This document shows positions 36,529-45,207 of a DNA stretch of 64,000 bases, in pieces. Each line of letters opens with the position of its first letter. Positions within the stretch are counted from its first letter, which is position 1. Under the pieces are notes generated by a model. The model did no database searches. It was not told where the DNA came from and worked only from the letters and a program-made list of their open reading frames with translations. The position numbers were made by a program, and so were the translations under genes. Source of the stretch: Erysipelotrichia bacterium (GTDB lineage: Bacteria > Bacillota_I > Bacilli_A > Erysipelotrichales > Erysipelotrichaceae); assembly GCA_012520255.1 (NCBI GenBank), contig JAAYOQ010000010.1:101980-165979 (forward strand), read 5' to 3'.

Positions 36529-38462
36529 TTTACAACTGCCCCATCTTCAACTTCATTAACTGTTATAGTTTCTAACATTCCGCTTTCATCTTCAGCAGTT
36601 AAAATCATTCCCCTGGACTGTTGTCCCCTTAGAATAATTGGAGCCAGGTTAGCAATGAAAGCAACTTTCTTACCAATCAGTTGTTCCGGACTATATTTTT
36701 CAGCAATGCCACTGACAATCTGTCTTTCATCACTACCACATTTTACCTTTAAAACTAACAGTTTATCAGCCTTTGGATGTTTTTTACAGTTTAGTATTGT
36801 TCCAATTCTAATATCTATTTTAGCAAAATCATCAATAGTTATTTCATCTTTAAACTTCATTTTTTCAGGTTCTTTTGCTTCTAAATATTTTTGAATTTCT
36901 TCCAATTTAGCTTCAGCATCAATTCTCGCAAATAATGGTACTGGTTTATCGGTTACTTTATTATTAACTTCATAATTGCCCCAAGATAAAATTGAATTGT
37001 ATGATACCTGTTTAGTATTAATTTGATTATAAATCTTTCTAGCTGTTTCAGGCATAAACGGTTCAACCAGTACGGTCGCAATTCTAATACCTTCTAATAA
37101 GTTATATAAGACTGTATTTAATCTGTCTTTTTTATTTTCATCTTTAGCTAAACTCCATGGCAGCGTTTCATCAATATACTTATTGCATCTTCTTAGCAAT
37201 TCAAAGATAGCATCTAATGCATCAGCTACTCTCAAACTGTCCATCTTATGGTCCACCTTTTTTACTGTTTCTAAAGCAAAATCCATTAAATCTTCATCTA
37301 TTGGTTTATACTCTCTTTCCTCAGTTAATTTACCATCGAAATACTTATTTACCATTGAAACAGTACGATTAACCAGGTTGCCATAAATATTAGCTAAATC
37401 TGAATTGATTCTTTCAATAACCAGTTGCCAGGTAATTGAACCATCTTGAGCAAATGGCATTTCATTTAAGACAAAATATCTAATCGCATCAACGCCAAAA
37501 AATTTAACCAGATCATCAGCATAAATTACATTACCTCTTGATTTGGAAATTTTCTCTTCACCAAACAACATCCATGGATGTCCAAATACCTGTTTTGGCA
37601 GTGAAATATCTAAAGCTAACAATAAGATTGGCCAATAAATTGTATGGAATCTGACGATGTCTTTACCAATAAGATGTAAATCCGCTGGCCAGTATTTCTT
37701 GTATAATTCTCCATGATTTCCATCACAATCAAAACCTAACCCTGTAATATAATTACTTAAGGCATCAATCCAGACATAAACGACATGTTTATCATCAAAA
37801 GTAACTGGAACTCCCCACTTAAAACTGGTTCTAGAAACACACAAATCCTGTAATCCCGGTTTTAAGAAGTTGTTTATCATTTCATTTTTTCTGCTTTCCG
37901 GTTGAATAAATTCTGGATTATTTTCAATGTGCTCCATCAATTGATCAGCATATTTGCTCATCTTAAAGAAATATGATTCTTCTTTTGCCTTGTGAACTTC
38001 CCTTTCACAGTCTGGGCATTTACCATCTACTATTTGAGCATCAGTCCAAAACGATTCGCATGGAGTACAATACCAGCCTTCATATTCTGATTTATAAATG
38101 TCTCCCTTTTTATAAAGTTTTTCAAAAATCTTTTGAACCTGTTTTTTATGATAATCATCAGTCGTTCTGACAAATTTATCGTATGAAGTATTCATCAAAT
38201 CCCAGATTTCTTTAATCACTGCCGTTTGCTGATCAACATAAGCTTGAGGATCCATCTTAGCCTCTTGAGCTTTTTCTTCAATCTTCTGACCATGTTCATC
38301 GGTACCGGTTTGAAAGAAAACGTCATATCCTGTCATCCTTTTATAACGGGCTATTGCATCAGCCATAACAATTTCATATGTATTGCCAATATGTGGTTTT
38401 CCACTGGCATAGGCAATTGCGGTTGTAATATAATATTCTTTTTTCTTAACTTTTTCACACAT
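36525..38462 (-). CDS. metG: methionyl-tRNA synthetase
   Basis: MetRS charges elongator and initiator tRNA(Met). The 645-residue protein has the HIGH-type PHIGN near the N-terminus, a zinc knuckle (CTPCESFW with CPDCE), KISKSRGN as the KMSKS loop, the anticodon-binding helical domain, and a C-terminal EMAP-type tRNA-binding domain (IDIRIGTILNCKKHPKADKL). The ATG at 38462 has GGAGGG 7 bases upstream. It is preceded by a T-box leader. A second, divergent MetRS-like gene lies at 57544. Confidence 0.97.
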   Translation of the reverse strand: MCEKVKKKEYYITTAIAYASGKPHIGNTYEIVMADAIARYKRMTGYDVFFQTGTDEHGQKIEEKAQEAKMDPQAYVDQQTAVIKEIWDLMNTSYDKFVRTTDDYHKKQVQKIFEKLYKKGDIYKSEYEGWYCTPCESFWTDAQIVDGKCPDCEREVHKAKEESYFFKMSKYADQLMEHIENNPEFIQPESRKNEMINNFLKPGLQDLCVSRTSFKWGVPVTFDDKHVVYVWIDALSNYITGLGFDCDGNHGELYKKYWPADLHLIGKDIVRFHTIYWPILLLALDISLPKQVFGHPWMLFGEEKISKSRGNVIYADDLVKFFGVDAIRYFVLNEMPFAQDGSITWQLVIERINSDLANIYGNLVNRTVSMVNKYFDGKLTEEREYKPIDEDLMDFALETVKKVDHKMDSLRVADALDAIFELLRRCNKYIDETLPWSLAKDENKKDRLNTVLYNLLEGIRIATVLVEPFMPETARKIYNQINTKQVSYNSILSWGNYEVNNKVTDKPVPLFARIDAEAKLEEIQKYLEAKEPEKMKFKDEITIDDFAKIDIRIGTILNCKKHPKADKLLVLKVKCGSDERQIVSGIAEKYSPEQLIGKKVAFIANLAPIILRGQQSRGMILTAEDESGMLETITVNEVEDGAVVK

Positions 38463-38474
38463 TTTCTTACCCTC

Positions 38475-38680
38475 CAAAAAATAAAAGGCACCAATTTAAG
38501 GACGTCTTAAACGTGGTACCACCTTAGTTGCTTCTCATATCACTTAACGCGTGTAGACGTCTTTATCTACCTATCGATAAAGCAGTTCCAAGACCATGTT
38601 GGCAGCACTTAACTGATATTTTTCACCAGACAATATCTCTCTGCAAGCCAGTTGCTGTTACTCTTCTTTTCATAACCTGT
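38475..38680 (-). ncRNA. T-box leader of metG
   Basis: The minus strand carries the T-box core GGTGGTACCACG (38512-38523). It overlaps a terminator stem: GGTACCA with TGGTGCC and TTTAAG with CTTAAA, followed by a T-rich run up to the ribosome binding site. An upstream stem I region is present, with an ATG triplet at 38595-38597 as candidate methionine specifier. T-boxes sense uncharged tRNA and switch to the antiterminator, so metG should rise when tRNA(Met) is uncharged. A spurious plus-strand frame here is not a gene. Confidence 0.9.
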
Positions 38681-38686
38681 ATTCAA

Positions 38687-38715
38687 ATTATAGTTTATTT
38701 TACTTTTTTTATCAA
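38687..38715 (-). promoter_or_regulatory. promoter of the metG T-box transcript
   Basis: On the minus strand TTGATA (38710-38715), 17 bases, TATAAT (38687-38692), giving a leader of roughly 215 bases. Confidence 0.8.
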
Positions 38716-38772
38716 TAATTAATATCTGAAAGTCTTTTTTGGCCATCGTAAATATTTGTGATGATTTTTTGA

Positions 38773-39579
38773 TTATTTTGATTTTTTATATTTCAATTTC
38801 TTAGGAAACTTGAAGATAGTCTCGCCATTATTTATTTTGCACAAAACATTATAAAATATATCAGCTCCTAAACAGTTAGCCAAAATATAAATTGGCAAAT
38901 TGACATACCAGCCAAATGTTCTAGCTATATCTTCAAATACGATTATCGAAGAAATTGCCGGACCGATAAAAAACATATTTATCGAACCATTGGAGACATC
39001 ATAAAACGTAACGTTAATAATAAAAGCTATTAAACATAAAATAAAGTAAACTACAACCGCCTGCTTGAAATCTTTATGATTTGTCGCTGCTTTTTTGCTG
39101 CGAACAAGATAAAAACCTATAAAAACTAAAACCATATGCCACAAAAGCGAATGGATAGTTATAACTAGATATTTATTAAGTAAGCCTGATGGTTCAAAAA
39201 ACGAGATAAATCCACCCATTAAATTAAACGATGCAATAAAGTTATACAAATAGCTTTTTATTTTTTCATTCTTTATAAATGGTAAAGCTAAACAAAAATA
39301 CATCGGAATTGAACACATCTGAAATGGAAATATCCACCATGCATAACTTTTATTAGTAATTACATAATAATAAAATAATTGCTTATATATTTCTGACAAA
39401 AACAAAAAACAACCAACTGTCAATAAAACAATATTGTTTTGTTTTTCGTTTGTATTTTTTAGTTTGCCTGCTAATTTCCAGCAAACCGTAAAACCAACCA
39501 GTGTATACAATATATGAAATGCACCATATGGTTTTGGTGGAGTAATCAGCCAGGCTGTCCACTGTAAAAATTTTTCCAT
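38773..39579 (-). CDS. YwaF/TP0381-like integral membrane protein
   Basis: The 268-residue protein has about seven hydrophobic helices. The FPFQMCSIPMYF segment near residue 84, the HSLLWHMVLVFIGFYL helix near 144, and the loop leading to a C-terminal YILANCLG resemble the TIGR02206/YwaF family (also related to TMEM164). Its function is unknown; conserved Cys and His residues in the membrane suggest catalysis. It stands alone and ends in a basic tail. Confidence 0.75.
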   Translation of the reverse strand: MEKFLQWTAWLITPPKPYGAFHILYTLVGFTVCWKLAGKLKNTNEKQNNIVLLTVGCFLFLSEIYKQLFYYYVITNKSYAWWIFPFQMCSIPMYFCLALPFIKNEKIKSYLYNFIASFNLMGGFISFFEPSGLLNKYLVITIHSLLWHMVLVFIGFYLVRSKKAATNHKDFKQAVVVYFILCLIAFIINVTFYDVSNGSINMFFIGPAISSIIVFEDIARTFGWYVNLPIYILANCLGADIFYNVLCKINNGETIFKFPKKLKYKKSK

Positions 39580-39670
39580 ATAACACGTTTTATCAATCTA
39601 GGTTAAGAATTGATACTTCCCTTCTTGCCCTATACTTTAATGTAACACATTTAAATAAACTTTCAAATAA

Positions 39671-39724
39671 ATATTATCTAATTACAGTACCATTAACATA
39701 TTATCTAATTACAGTACCATTAAC
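39671..39724. repeat. perfect 27-bp tandem duplication upstream of nagA
   Basis: 39671-39697 and 39698-39724 are identical and directly adjacent. Each copy contains TAATTACAGTACCATTA, which has TAAT/ATTA arms. The repeats end about 24 bases before the nagA -10 box, where an operator or activator site would lie. Confidence 0.9.
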
Positions 39725-39747
39725 AATTAATCAAAAAAGCTTTACAA

Positions 39748-39753
39748 TATAAT
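39748..39753 (+). promoter_or_regulatory. -10 box of nagA
   Basis: A perfect TATAAT. No good -35 box lies at the normal spacing, which would fit activator-dependent transcription. Confidence 0.5.
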
Positions 39754-39772
39754 CAGAAGTGAGGTTCAATTT

Positions 39773-40915
39773 ATGAAAACACTAATCAAAAATGTTGTTA
39801 TCATCCAAAAAGACAGAAAGTTCAATGGTTCAATTTTAATTGAAGAAGGAATCATCAAACAAATTTTTGAAGATAAAAATCATGATATTAAAGATGCTAA
39901 AATTATCAATGGAAATGGTCTTCTATTGGCTCCTGGAATGGTCGATATTCATCTTCACGGCAGTTATGGTCATGATTTTATTGATAATCCTCAAAAAGCG
40001 ATTGATGTTGTTTCAAAAGGACTCATCAAAGAAGGAACAACCTCTTTTTTAGCCTCATTAACTGTTTTATCACATGAAAAAACTTTACAGCTTTTAAAAA
40101 TTTATAGCACTATTGAAGAAAAACAAACTGGAGCCAATTATTTAGGTGTCCATTTAGAAGGGCCTTATCTTTCTTATGAGAAAAAGCAATTGATGGATGG
40201 AAGATTTCTTAGAAATCCTAGCATCGATGAATTTAATGAAATGCTGATGGCAGCTGATGGAAAACTTAAATATCTAACTATTGCTCCCGAATTAGATGGA
40301 ATGAATAAATTCATCAAACATGCTCATAATAAAGTCGTTTTATCTATTGGCCATACCATGGCTGATTGTAAAACCACTTTAAAAGCTCTTGATTCAGGAT
40401 GTAAAAGTTTTACTCACCTATATAACGGCATGGGGCAACATTTACATCGTCAGCCTATGGCAGTAACAGCAGCTTTTATTGATGAAAAGGCATATAGCGA
40501 GTTAATAGTTGATGGTAATCATATTCACCCTGATGTAATCAAAGCTACCTATAAAATATTGGGAAGTGATAAAATCATCTTGATTACTGATGCAATGTTG
40601 GCTAAAAAAATGCCTGATGGAGAATATATCTTCTCTAATCTGGCATGTATAAAACAAGGCAACAGGGTCAATGTAATTGAAACTGGTATGTTTGCTGGTT
40701 CGGTAATTACTCAACTCGATGCTATTAAAAACATGAAAGCCTTCTGTAATTGTGATGAAGTTGACTTGTTTAAGATGGCTAGTTATAATCCTTGTAAATT
40801 ATTAGGAATAGAAAATAAAGGTTCTATTGAAGTCGGCAAAGATGCTGATTTAATCTTACTTGATAGTAATCTAAATCTAAAATCCACTTTTGTGGCGGGC
40901 AGACAATTATATTGA
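39773..40915 (+). CDS. nagA: N-acetylglucosamine-6-phosphate deacetylase
   Basis: NagA removes acetate from GlcNAc-6-P, opening amino-sugar use or wall recycling. The 380-residue amidohydrolase has GMVDIHLHGSYGHDF (metal-binding HxH) near residue 55. HLEGPYLS follows near 127, with the metal Glu. SIGHTMAD (His), THLYNGM (His), and LITDAMLAKKMPDGEY with the catalytic Asp complete the site. It starts behind GAGG and ends in TGA. nagB is not adjacent. The tandem repeats upstream are the only visible control element. Confidence 0.95.
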   Translation: MKTLIKNVVIIQKDRKFNGSILIEEGIIKQIFEDKNHDIKDAKIINGNGLLLAPGMVDIHLHGSYGHDFIDNPQKAIDVVSKGLIKEGTTSFLASLTVLSHEKTLQLLKIYSTIEEKQTGANYLGVHLEGPYLSYEKKQLMDGRFLRNPSIDEFNEMLMAADGKLKYLTIAPELDGMNKFIKHAHNKVVLSIGHTMADCKTTLKALDSGCKSFTHLYNGMGQHLHRQPMAVTAAFIDEKAYSELIVDGNHIHPDVIKATYKILGSDKIILITDAMLAKKMPDGEYIFSNLACIKQGNRVNVIETGMFAGSVITQLDAIKNMKAFCNCDEVDLFKMASYNPCKLLGIENKGSIEVGKDADLILLDSNLNLKSTFVAGRQLY

Positions 40916-40970
40916 AACTCTTAAATTTTCTTCCTTTTTTAGTGCTATAATTATAAACGGGAGATCTTTT

Positions 40971-41413
40971 ATGACTGAAAATAATCAAGTCTTTAAAAAT
41001 TAGCAACAGAAAAAGGTCCATATGCTGGTATTTGGGTTATTATTTTGATTCTTTTACTTCTCCCTGTTGGCTTGAATAAATTATTTTTAGTTTTATTTAC
41101 CAAATTTAAAACTGGCAATGCTTTGATGATTGAATATCAGGCAAAAATATTTACTGGCTTTATCAGTGTCTTATTTGATTTAACTTATATATTGGCTTCA
41201 GGACTACAAAAAGCATTTGCTGTTGTTAAAAAAAGAGTTGCCAGCTTTTTAGGAAACATCAGCTATATTGGTTTAAAAAGTTCCTTAAAATAGTACTTTA
41301 CTGAAATTAAAGACGAAGGATGTGCTTTTTGGATTCTTTTTGGCTGTATTTTATATAATTTTTATTTCTTTATGGATACACTCATTATGCTAATAAATTA
41401 CAATAATATATAA
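40971..41413 (+). pseudogene. decayed small membrane protein gene
   Basis: A TATAAT box (40946-40951), a GGGAG site and an ATG at 40971 start a frame that stops after 10 codons. Adding one base in the A/T run at about 40995-41001 restores a frame reading LATEKGPYAGIWVIILILLL, which continues to a TAG at 41291. The same frame then continues (FTEIKDEGCAFWILFG) to 41413. The repaired product would be about 147 residues with several membrane helices. At least one frameshift and one nonsense change mark it as broken. I do not recognise the family. It fills most of the 520-base gap between nagA and the next gene. Confidence 0.65.
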
Positions 41414-41435
41414 AAGAGAGAAAAAGGGGACATGT

Positions 41436-42596
41436 ATGTATAATTTTGACAAAATCGTAAATCGTAAAAACACTAACTGTTACAAATGGGATTCTTTAAC
41501 AACTAAGTATGAGGGAATAGACGACATTATTCCAATGGGCATAGCGGATATGGATTTTGAAGTTTGTGATGAAATTGAAAAAGCCTTAAAAGAAAGAACA
41601 AACCATCCAGTCTATGGTTATTCAAATGATGTTAATAAAGAGTTAGCTCCCGTCATTTATGAAAGATATAAAAATAAGGGTTACGATATTGAACTTGAGG
41701 ATATTTTGGTGGCAACTGGCGTAGTATATATTGTCACTCATATCATTAGAACTTTCACAAAAAAAGGAGACAAAATTGTTTTGCCAACACCTTATTACTC
41801 TCCTTTCGGATCAGTGATTGAAAGTAACGAACGAATAATTTTACCTTGTGAAATGAAATTGATTGATGGCATTTATAAAATGGATTTAGCCAGCATTGAA
41901 AATCAGATAGATGAAACAACTTCAATGTTTATCTTCTGCAATCCTCACAATCCAACCGGAAGAATTTTTGATAAAGATGAAATGTTAGAACTGATTGACT
42001 TTTGTCAAAGACATAATTTATTAATTATTTCTGATGAAATTCATAGTGACTTTGCTCTAACTAAACCTTTCTACCCTATTATCAACATTAATAAATATGC
42101 TAAAGACAACACTTTTACTGTTTCCAGTTGCACTAAAACATTTAACTTGGCTGGTTTAAAAGTGGCCTTCTGTATTATTTCAAATCCAGAACTAAAAGAA
42201 AAATATAATAAAGCTGCTATACACACTGGTTTAGACAGTGTAAATGTCTTTGGCATCGAAGCTATTAAGGCCGCCTATTCAAAAAGTCAAAAATGGGAAG
42301 AGGAAATGCTTGAATATTTAAAAGGTAATAGAGAATATGTCCTTAATTTTTTTGAAGAGAAATTGCCGAAAATCAAAATCAATCCATCTGAAGGAACTTA
42401 TTTACTATGGATAGATTTTACAAAAAGTGGCAAAGAAGTTGAAAAAATACAAAATATTCTCATCAACGAATGCCGTGTCGAGTTAAATGATGGGCGCATG
42501 TATGGAAACCATGTAGGTTTTGGTAGAATGAATCTTGCCATGCCTCGATGTTATATCATTGAAGCTTGCAATAGAATTTATGAAGTTTTCAAATAA
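41436..42596 (+). CDS. PatB/MalY-type PLP-dependent C-S lyase
   Basis: The 386-residue fold-type I aminotransferase-like enzyme has the family start of PatB/MalY (PMGIADMDFEVCDEI near residue 33). The substrate/PLP loop is FCNPHNPTGRIF near 167, SDEIHSDF has the PLP Asp at 200, and the PLP lysine is K234 in SCTKTFNLAGL. Members cleave cystathionine or cysteine to a thiol, pyruvate and ammonia. It follows the broken membrane gene and ends in its own terminator. The precise substrate is open. Confidence 0.9.
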   Translation: MYNFDKIVNRKNTNCYKWDSLTTKYEGIDDIIPMGIADMDFEVCDEIEKALKERTNHPVYGYSNDVNKELAPVIYERYKNKGYDIELEDILVATGVVYIVTHIIRTFTKKGDKIVLPTPYYSPFGSVIESNERIILPCEMKLIDGIYKMDLASIENQIDETTSMFIFCNPHNPTGRIFDKDEMLELIDFCQRHNLLIISDEIHSDFALTKPFYPIININKYAKDNTFTVSSCTKTFNLAGLKVAFCIISNPELKEKYNKAAIHTGLDSVNVFGIEAIKAAYSKSQKWEEEMLEYLKGNREYVLNFFEEKLPKIKINPSEGTYLLWIDFTKSGKEVEKIQNILINECRVELNDGRMYGNHVGFGRMNLAMPRCYIIEACNRIYEVFK

Positions 42597-42617
42597 AGTG
42601 GGAAACCACTTTTTTGT
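42596..42617 (+). terminator. terminator of the C-S lyase gene
   Basis: AAGTGG, a GAAA tetraloop, CCACTT, then a T run; the stem begins at the last base of the stop codon. Confidence 0.9.
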
Positions 42618-42713
42618 TTGTTTTTTTTAGACTCTTTTTTTCTCCTTGTTTTAGGGCTCTGATAATTGCATCCCGCTCAAATATGTTATAATATTACCAG
42701 AGGTATTTTCTTT

Positions 42714-43346
42714 ATGAAAAAAGGATTATTTTTGACTATTGAAGGGTGCGATGGAAGTGGTAAAACTACCGCTTCTTTAACCGTTATTGAAATATTGAAA
42801 AAGGAAGGATACGATGTTTTATACACTAGGGAACCTGGTGGAAGCGATATTGCTGAACAAATACGAAAAGTGATTTTAGATATCGATAATATCGCTATGG
42901 ACATTAGAACTGAAGCTTTACTATATGCCGCCAGCAGAAGACAGCATCTAGTTGATATTATTCTTCCAGCCTTAAACGAAAACAAAATCGTTGTTTGTGA
43001 TCGTTTTGTAGATTCTTCATTAGCTTATCAGGGATATGCTAGAGGAATAGGCATTGATGAGGTTTTTGGCATTAATAAGTTCGCTATTGATGATTATATG
43101 CCTGATTTAACTATTTATTATGCTATTGATGCTCAAGAAGGGTTAAATCGTATCGCCAATAGGAAAAACTTAGATCGACTTGATGTTGAAAGTATCTCTT
43201 TCCACAAGAAAGTTCAAAAAGGATATGAGCTTCTTTGTGGCAAATATCCCGAAAGAATTAAAGTAATTGATGCAACTTTATCTAAAGAAGAAGTTGCTAA
43301 AAAAACATATGAATTAATTATTGAAAAGGTTAAAGAAAATGTTTAA
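42714..43346 (+). CDS. tmk: thymidylate kinase
   Basis: Tmk phosphorylates dTMP to dTDP. The 210-residue protein has the P-loop GCDGSGKT (11-18), the YTREPGGSDIAEQIR segment with the DRx-like region, and DRFVDSSLAYQGYARG near residue 91. The ATG at 42714 follows GAGG and a TATAAT box (42687-42692); an upstream TTG lacks support. It overlaps holB by 8 bases. The tmk-holB-ricT order is conserved in Firmicutes. Confidence 0.97.
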   Translation: MKKGLFLTIEGCDGSGKTTASLTVIEILKKEGYDVLYTREPGGSDIAEQIRKVILDIDNIAMDIRTEALLYAASRRQHLVDIILPALNENKIVVCDRFVDSSLAYQGYARGIGIDEVFGINKFAIDDYMPDLTIYYAIDAQEGLNRIANRKNLDRLDVESISFHKKVQKGYELLCGKYPERIKVIDATLSKEEVAKKTYELIIEKVKENV

Positions 43347-44307
43347 AGAAGTCCTTGAAACAACTCAGCCCATCGTTTATCAAACACTAACAAATGCTTT
43401 GGAAAGCGAACATCTTTCTCATTGTTATTTATTTGTGGGTGATAAAGGAACACACAAATTAGAAACTTCTTTTTTACTGGCTCAGAGTATTATTTGTGAA
43501 AATAGAAAAACTTTTGCCTGTGAAAAATGTGTCAATTGTCGAAGAATACAAGAAAACAATTATGCTGATTTGATATATATTGATGAAGATGATAAAAATA
43601 TTAAAACAAAATTGATTGAAAATCTACAGCACCGTTTTGAAAAAACAGCTTTAGAAAAAGCCGGTAAAAAGGTTTTTATCATTAATAACTGCGAAAAACT
43701 GACCACTAAAGCTGCCAACAGTTTATTAAAATTTATCGAAGAACCCACAGGAAATACCACTGGTATTTTCATCACAACTCAAGTCGATGGAGTTCTTCCA
43801 ACAATTGTTTCACGCAGTCAAACACTTAACTTTAAGCCTCTAAATAAAGAGGATTTCTTTAGCTATGCAATTGAAAAAAACATTGATCACTTATCTGCCC
43901 ATTTGATTAGCAATTTAGTAAGTCGAGAAGTTGATATTATTCCGCTTTCCAAAAACAAAAGTTTTAATGAAGCTGTTGAAATTTTTTGTGAGTTTATGGA
44001 TAGGTTTTTTGTAAATAGAACCGATAGTTATTTCTATCTGCAGAACTCTATCGCTAACAATAAAAGAAATCAAAGAGATGTTATCAAATACTTTTTAGAT
44101 GTTTCCTTATTGTTTATTGAGGATTATTTGAATAACTTCAATAGCGAAGATAAAAATTATTTCAATCTTTTAGAAACAGCTAAAAATAGTGACTTCAACT
44201 ATTCAGGAGTTATGAAAGCCTTTATTGACTCAAGAACATCGCTAAATAAAGCAGCAAACGGTTTACTTTTGATTGATCAACTTATATATAAATTATTGGA
44301 GGTTTAA
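43339..44307 (+). CDS. holB: DNA polymerase III subunit delta'
   Basis: Delta' is part of the clamp loader that places the sliding clamp on DNA. The 322-residue protein has a degenerate P-loop (GDKGTHKLE), as expected since delta' does not hydrolyse ATP. It has a four-cysteine zinc module (C53, C61, C64, C67), the KAANSLLKFIEEP segment, and the SRSQTL arginine-finger region (family SRC/SRSQ). The ATG at 43339 overlaps tmk; a TTG 18 bases earlier is less likely. ricT follows by one base. Confidence 0.92.
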   Translation: MFKEVLETTQPIVYQTLTNALESEHLSHCYLFVGDKGTHKLETSFLLAQSIICENRKTFACEKCVNCRRIQENNYADLIYIDEDDKNIKTKLIENLQHRFEKTALEKAGKKVFIINNCEKLTTKAANSLLKFIEEPTGNTTGIFITTQVDGVLPTIVSRSQTLNFKPLNKEDFFSYAIEKNIDHLSAHLISNLVSREVDIIPLSKNKSFNEAVEIFCEFMDRFFVNRTDSYFYLQNSIANNKRNQRDVIKYFLDVSLLFIEDYLNNFNSEDKNYFNLLETAKNSDFNYSGVMKAFIDSRTSLNKAANGLLLIDQLIYKLLEV

Positions 44308-44308
44308 T

Positions 44309-45190
44309 ATGAATACAACTGAAATAAACAGCAGTGAAGAAAACATTAAATATAAATATTGTGTCTCGGTAAAATTTAAAGGTTCAAAAAAAGCTTATAA
44401 CTTTGGCACTGACGATGACAGTTATAAATACGGAGATTTAGTCGTTGTTGAAACAGTAAGGGGATTAGAACTAGGAGAATTAATTAGCGATGTCAGAGAT
44501 GCTGATACTCATCAGATTGATGTAGCTTTAAAGCCCGTTTTAAGAAAAGCTACTACAGAAGATATTCGTCAAAATGAAGAAAATTTAAGTGATGAGCCTG
44601 AATTATTAAAAAAATGTCAAGAGTGTATTGACCAATTAGCTTTAGAAATGTATTTAATTTCAGCTGAATATACTCTTGATAGAAGTAAGGTGATTTTTTC
44701 TTATGTTGCTGATGAAAGAGTCGACTTTAGAGAACTTTTAAAACTATTAGCTGCAACTTTTAGATGTCGAATCGAACTAAGACAGATTGGTCCTAGAGAT
44801 AAAGCTAAAATTATTGGTGGTCTTGGAAGCTGTGGAATGGAGACCTGCTGCTCAAGATTTTTGGATGACTTTGACATCGTTTCTATCAATATGGCAAAAA
44901 ATCAGCTCTTAGCTTTAAATACAACTAAATTATCAGGACAATGTGGAAAACTAATGTGTTGTTTAAAGTTTGAAGATGAAGCTTATAAAAAATTGCGCGT
45001 TGGTCTGCCTAAATTAAATGCTTCAATCATCTATAACAATGAAAGATTCCGTATCACCAGTATGAATCTATTAAATAATTCAGCACGTATTTCAAACAAA
45101 GAAAATGCTGTTGATTTAACAATTGATGAGCTAAAAGAAGTTTTAGCTGCCAACAAAAAAGAAAAGAAGATTTCTAAAGGAAATAAATAA
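44309..45190 (+). CDS. ricT: PSP1-domain protein RicT (YaaT)
   Basis: RicT belongs to the RicA-RicF-RicT complex, which in Bacillus binds iron-sulfur clusters and promotes RNase Y processing of mRNA and phosphorelay signalling. The 293-residue protein has the PSP1 domain, with GDLVVVETVRGLELGEL near residue 42. The conserved cysteines are C175, C180, C181, C212, C217 and C218 (GSCGMETCCSRF and GQCGKLMCCLKFE). GGAGG precedes the ATG at 44309, and the start lies one base after holB. No sporulation genes are nearby. Confidence 0.93.
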   Translation: MNTTEINSSEENIKYKYCVSVKFKGSKKAYNFGTDDDSYKYGDLVVVETVRGLELGELISDVRDADTHQIDVALKPVLRKATTEDIRQNEENLSDEPELLKKCQECIDQLALEMYLISAEYTLDRSKVIFSYVADERVDFRELLKLLAATFRCRIELRQIGPRDKAKIIGGLGSCGMETCCSRFLDDFDIVSINMAKNQLLALNTTKLSGQCGKLMCCLKFEDEAYKKLRVGLPKLNASIIYNNERFRITSMNLLNNSARISNKENAVDLTIDELKEVLAANKKEKKISKGNK

Positions 45191-45207
45191 TCTTTAGGGG
45201 GATACTT

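Noticed and set aside
38528..38722. A plus-strand frame of 64 codons upstream of metG
   Set aside because: It lies inside the T-box leader on the opposite strand and has no ribosome binding site.
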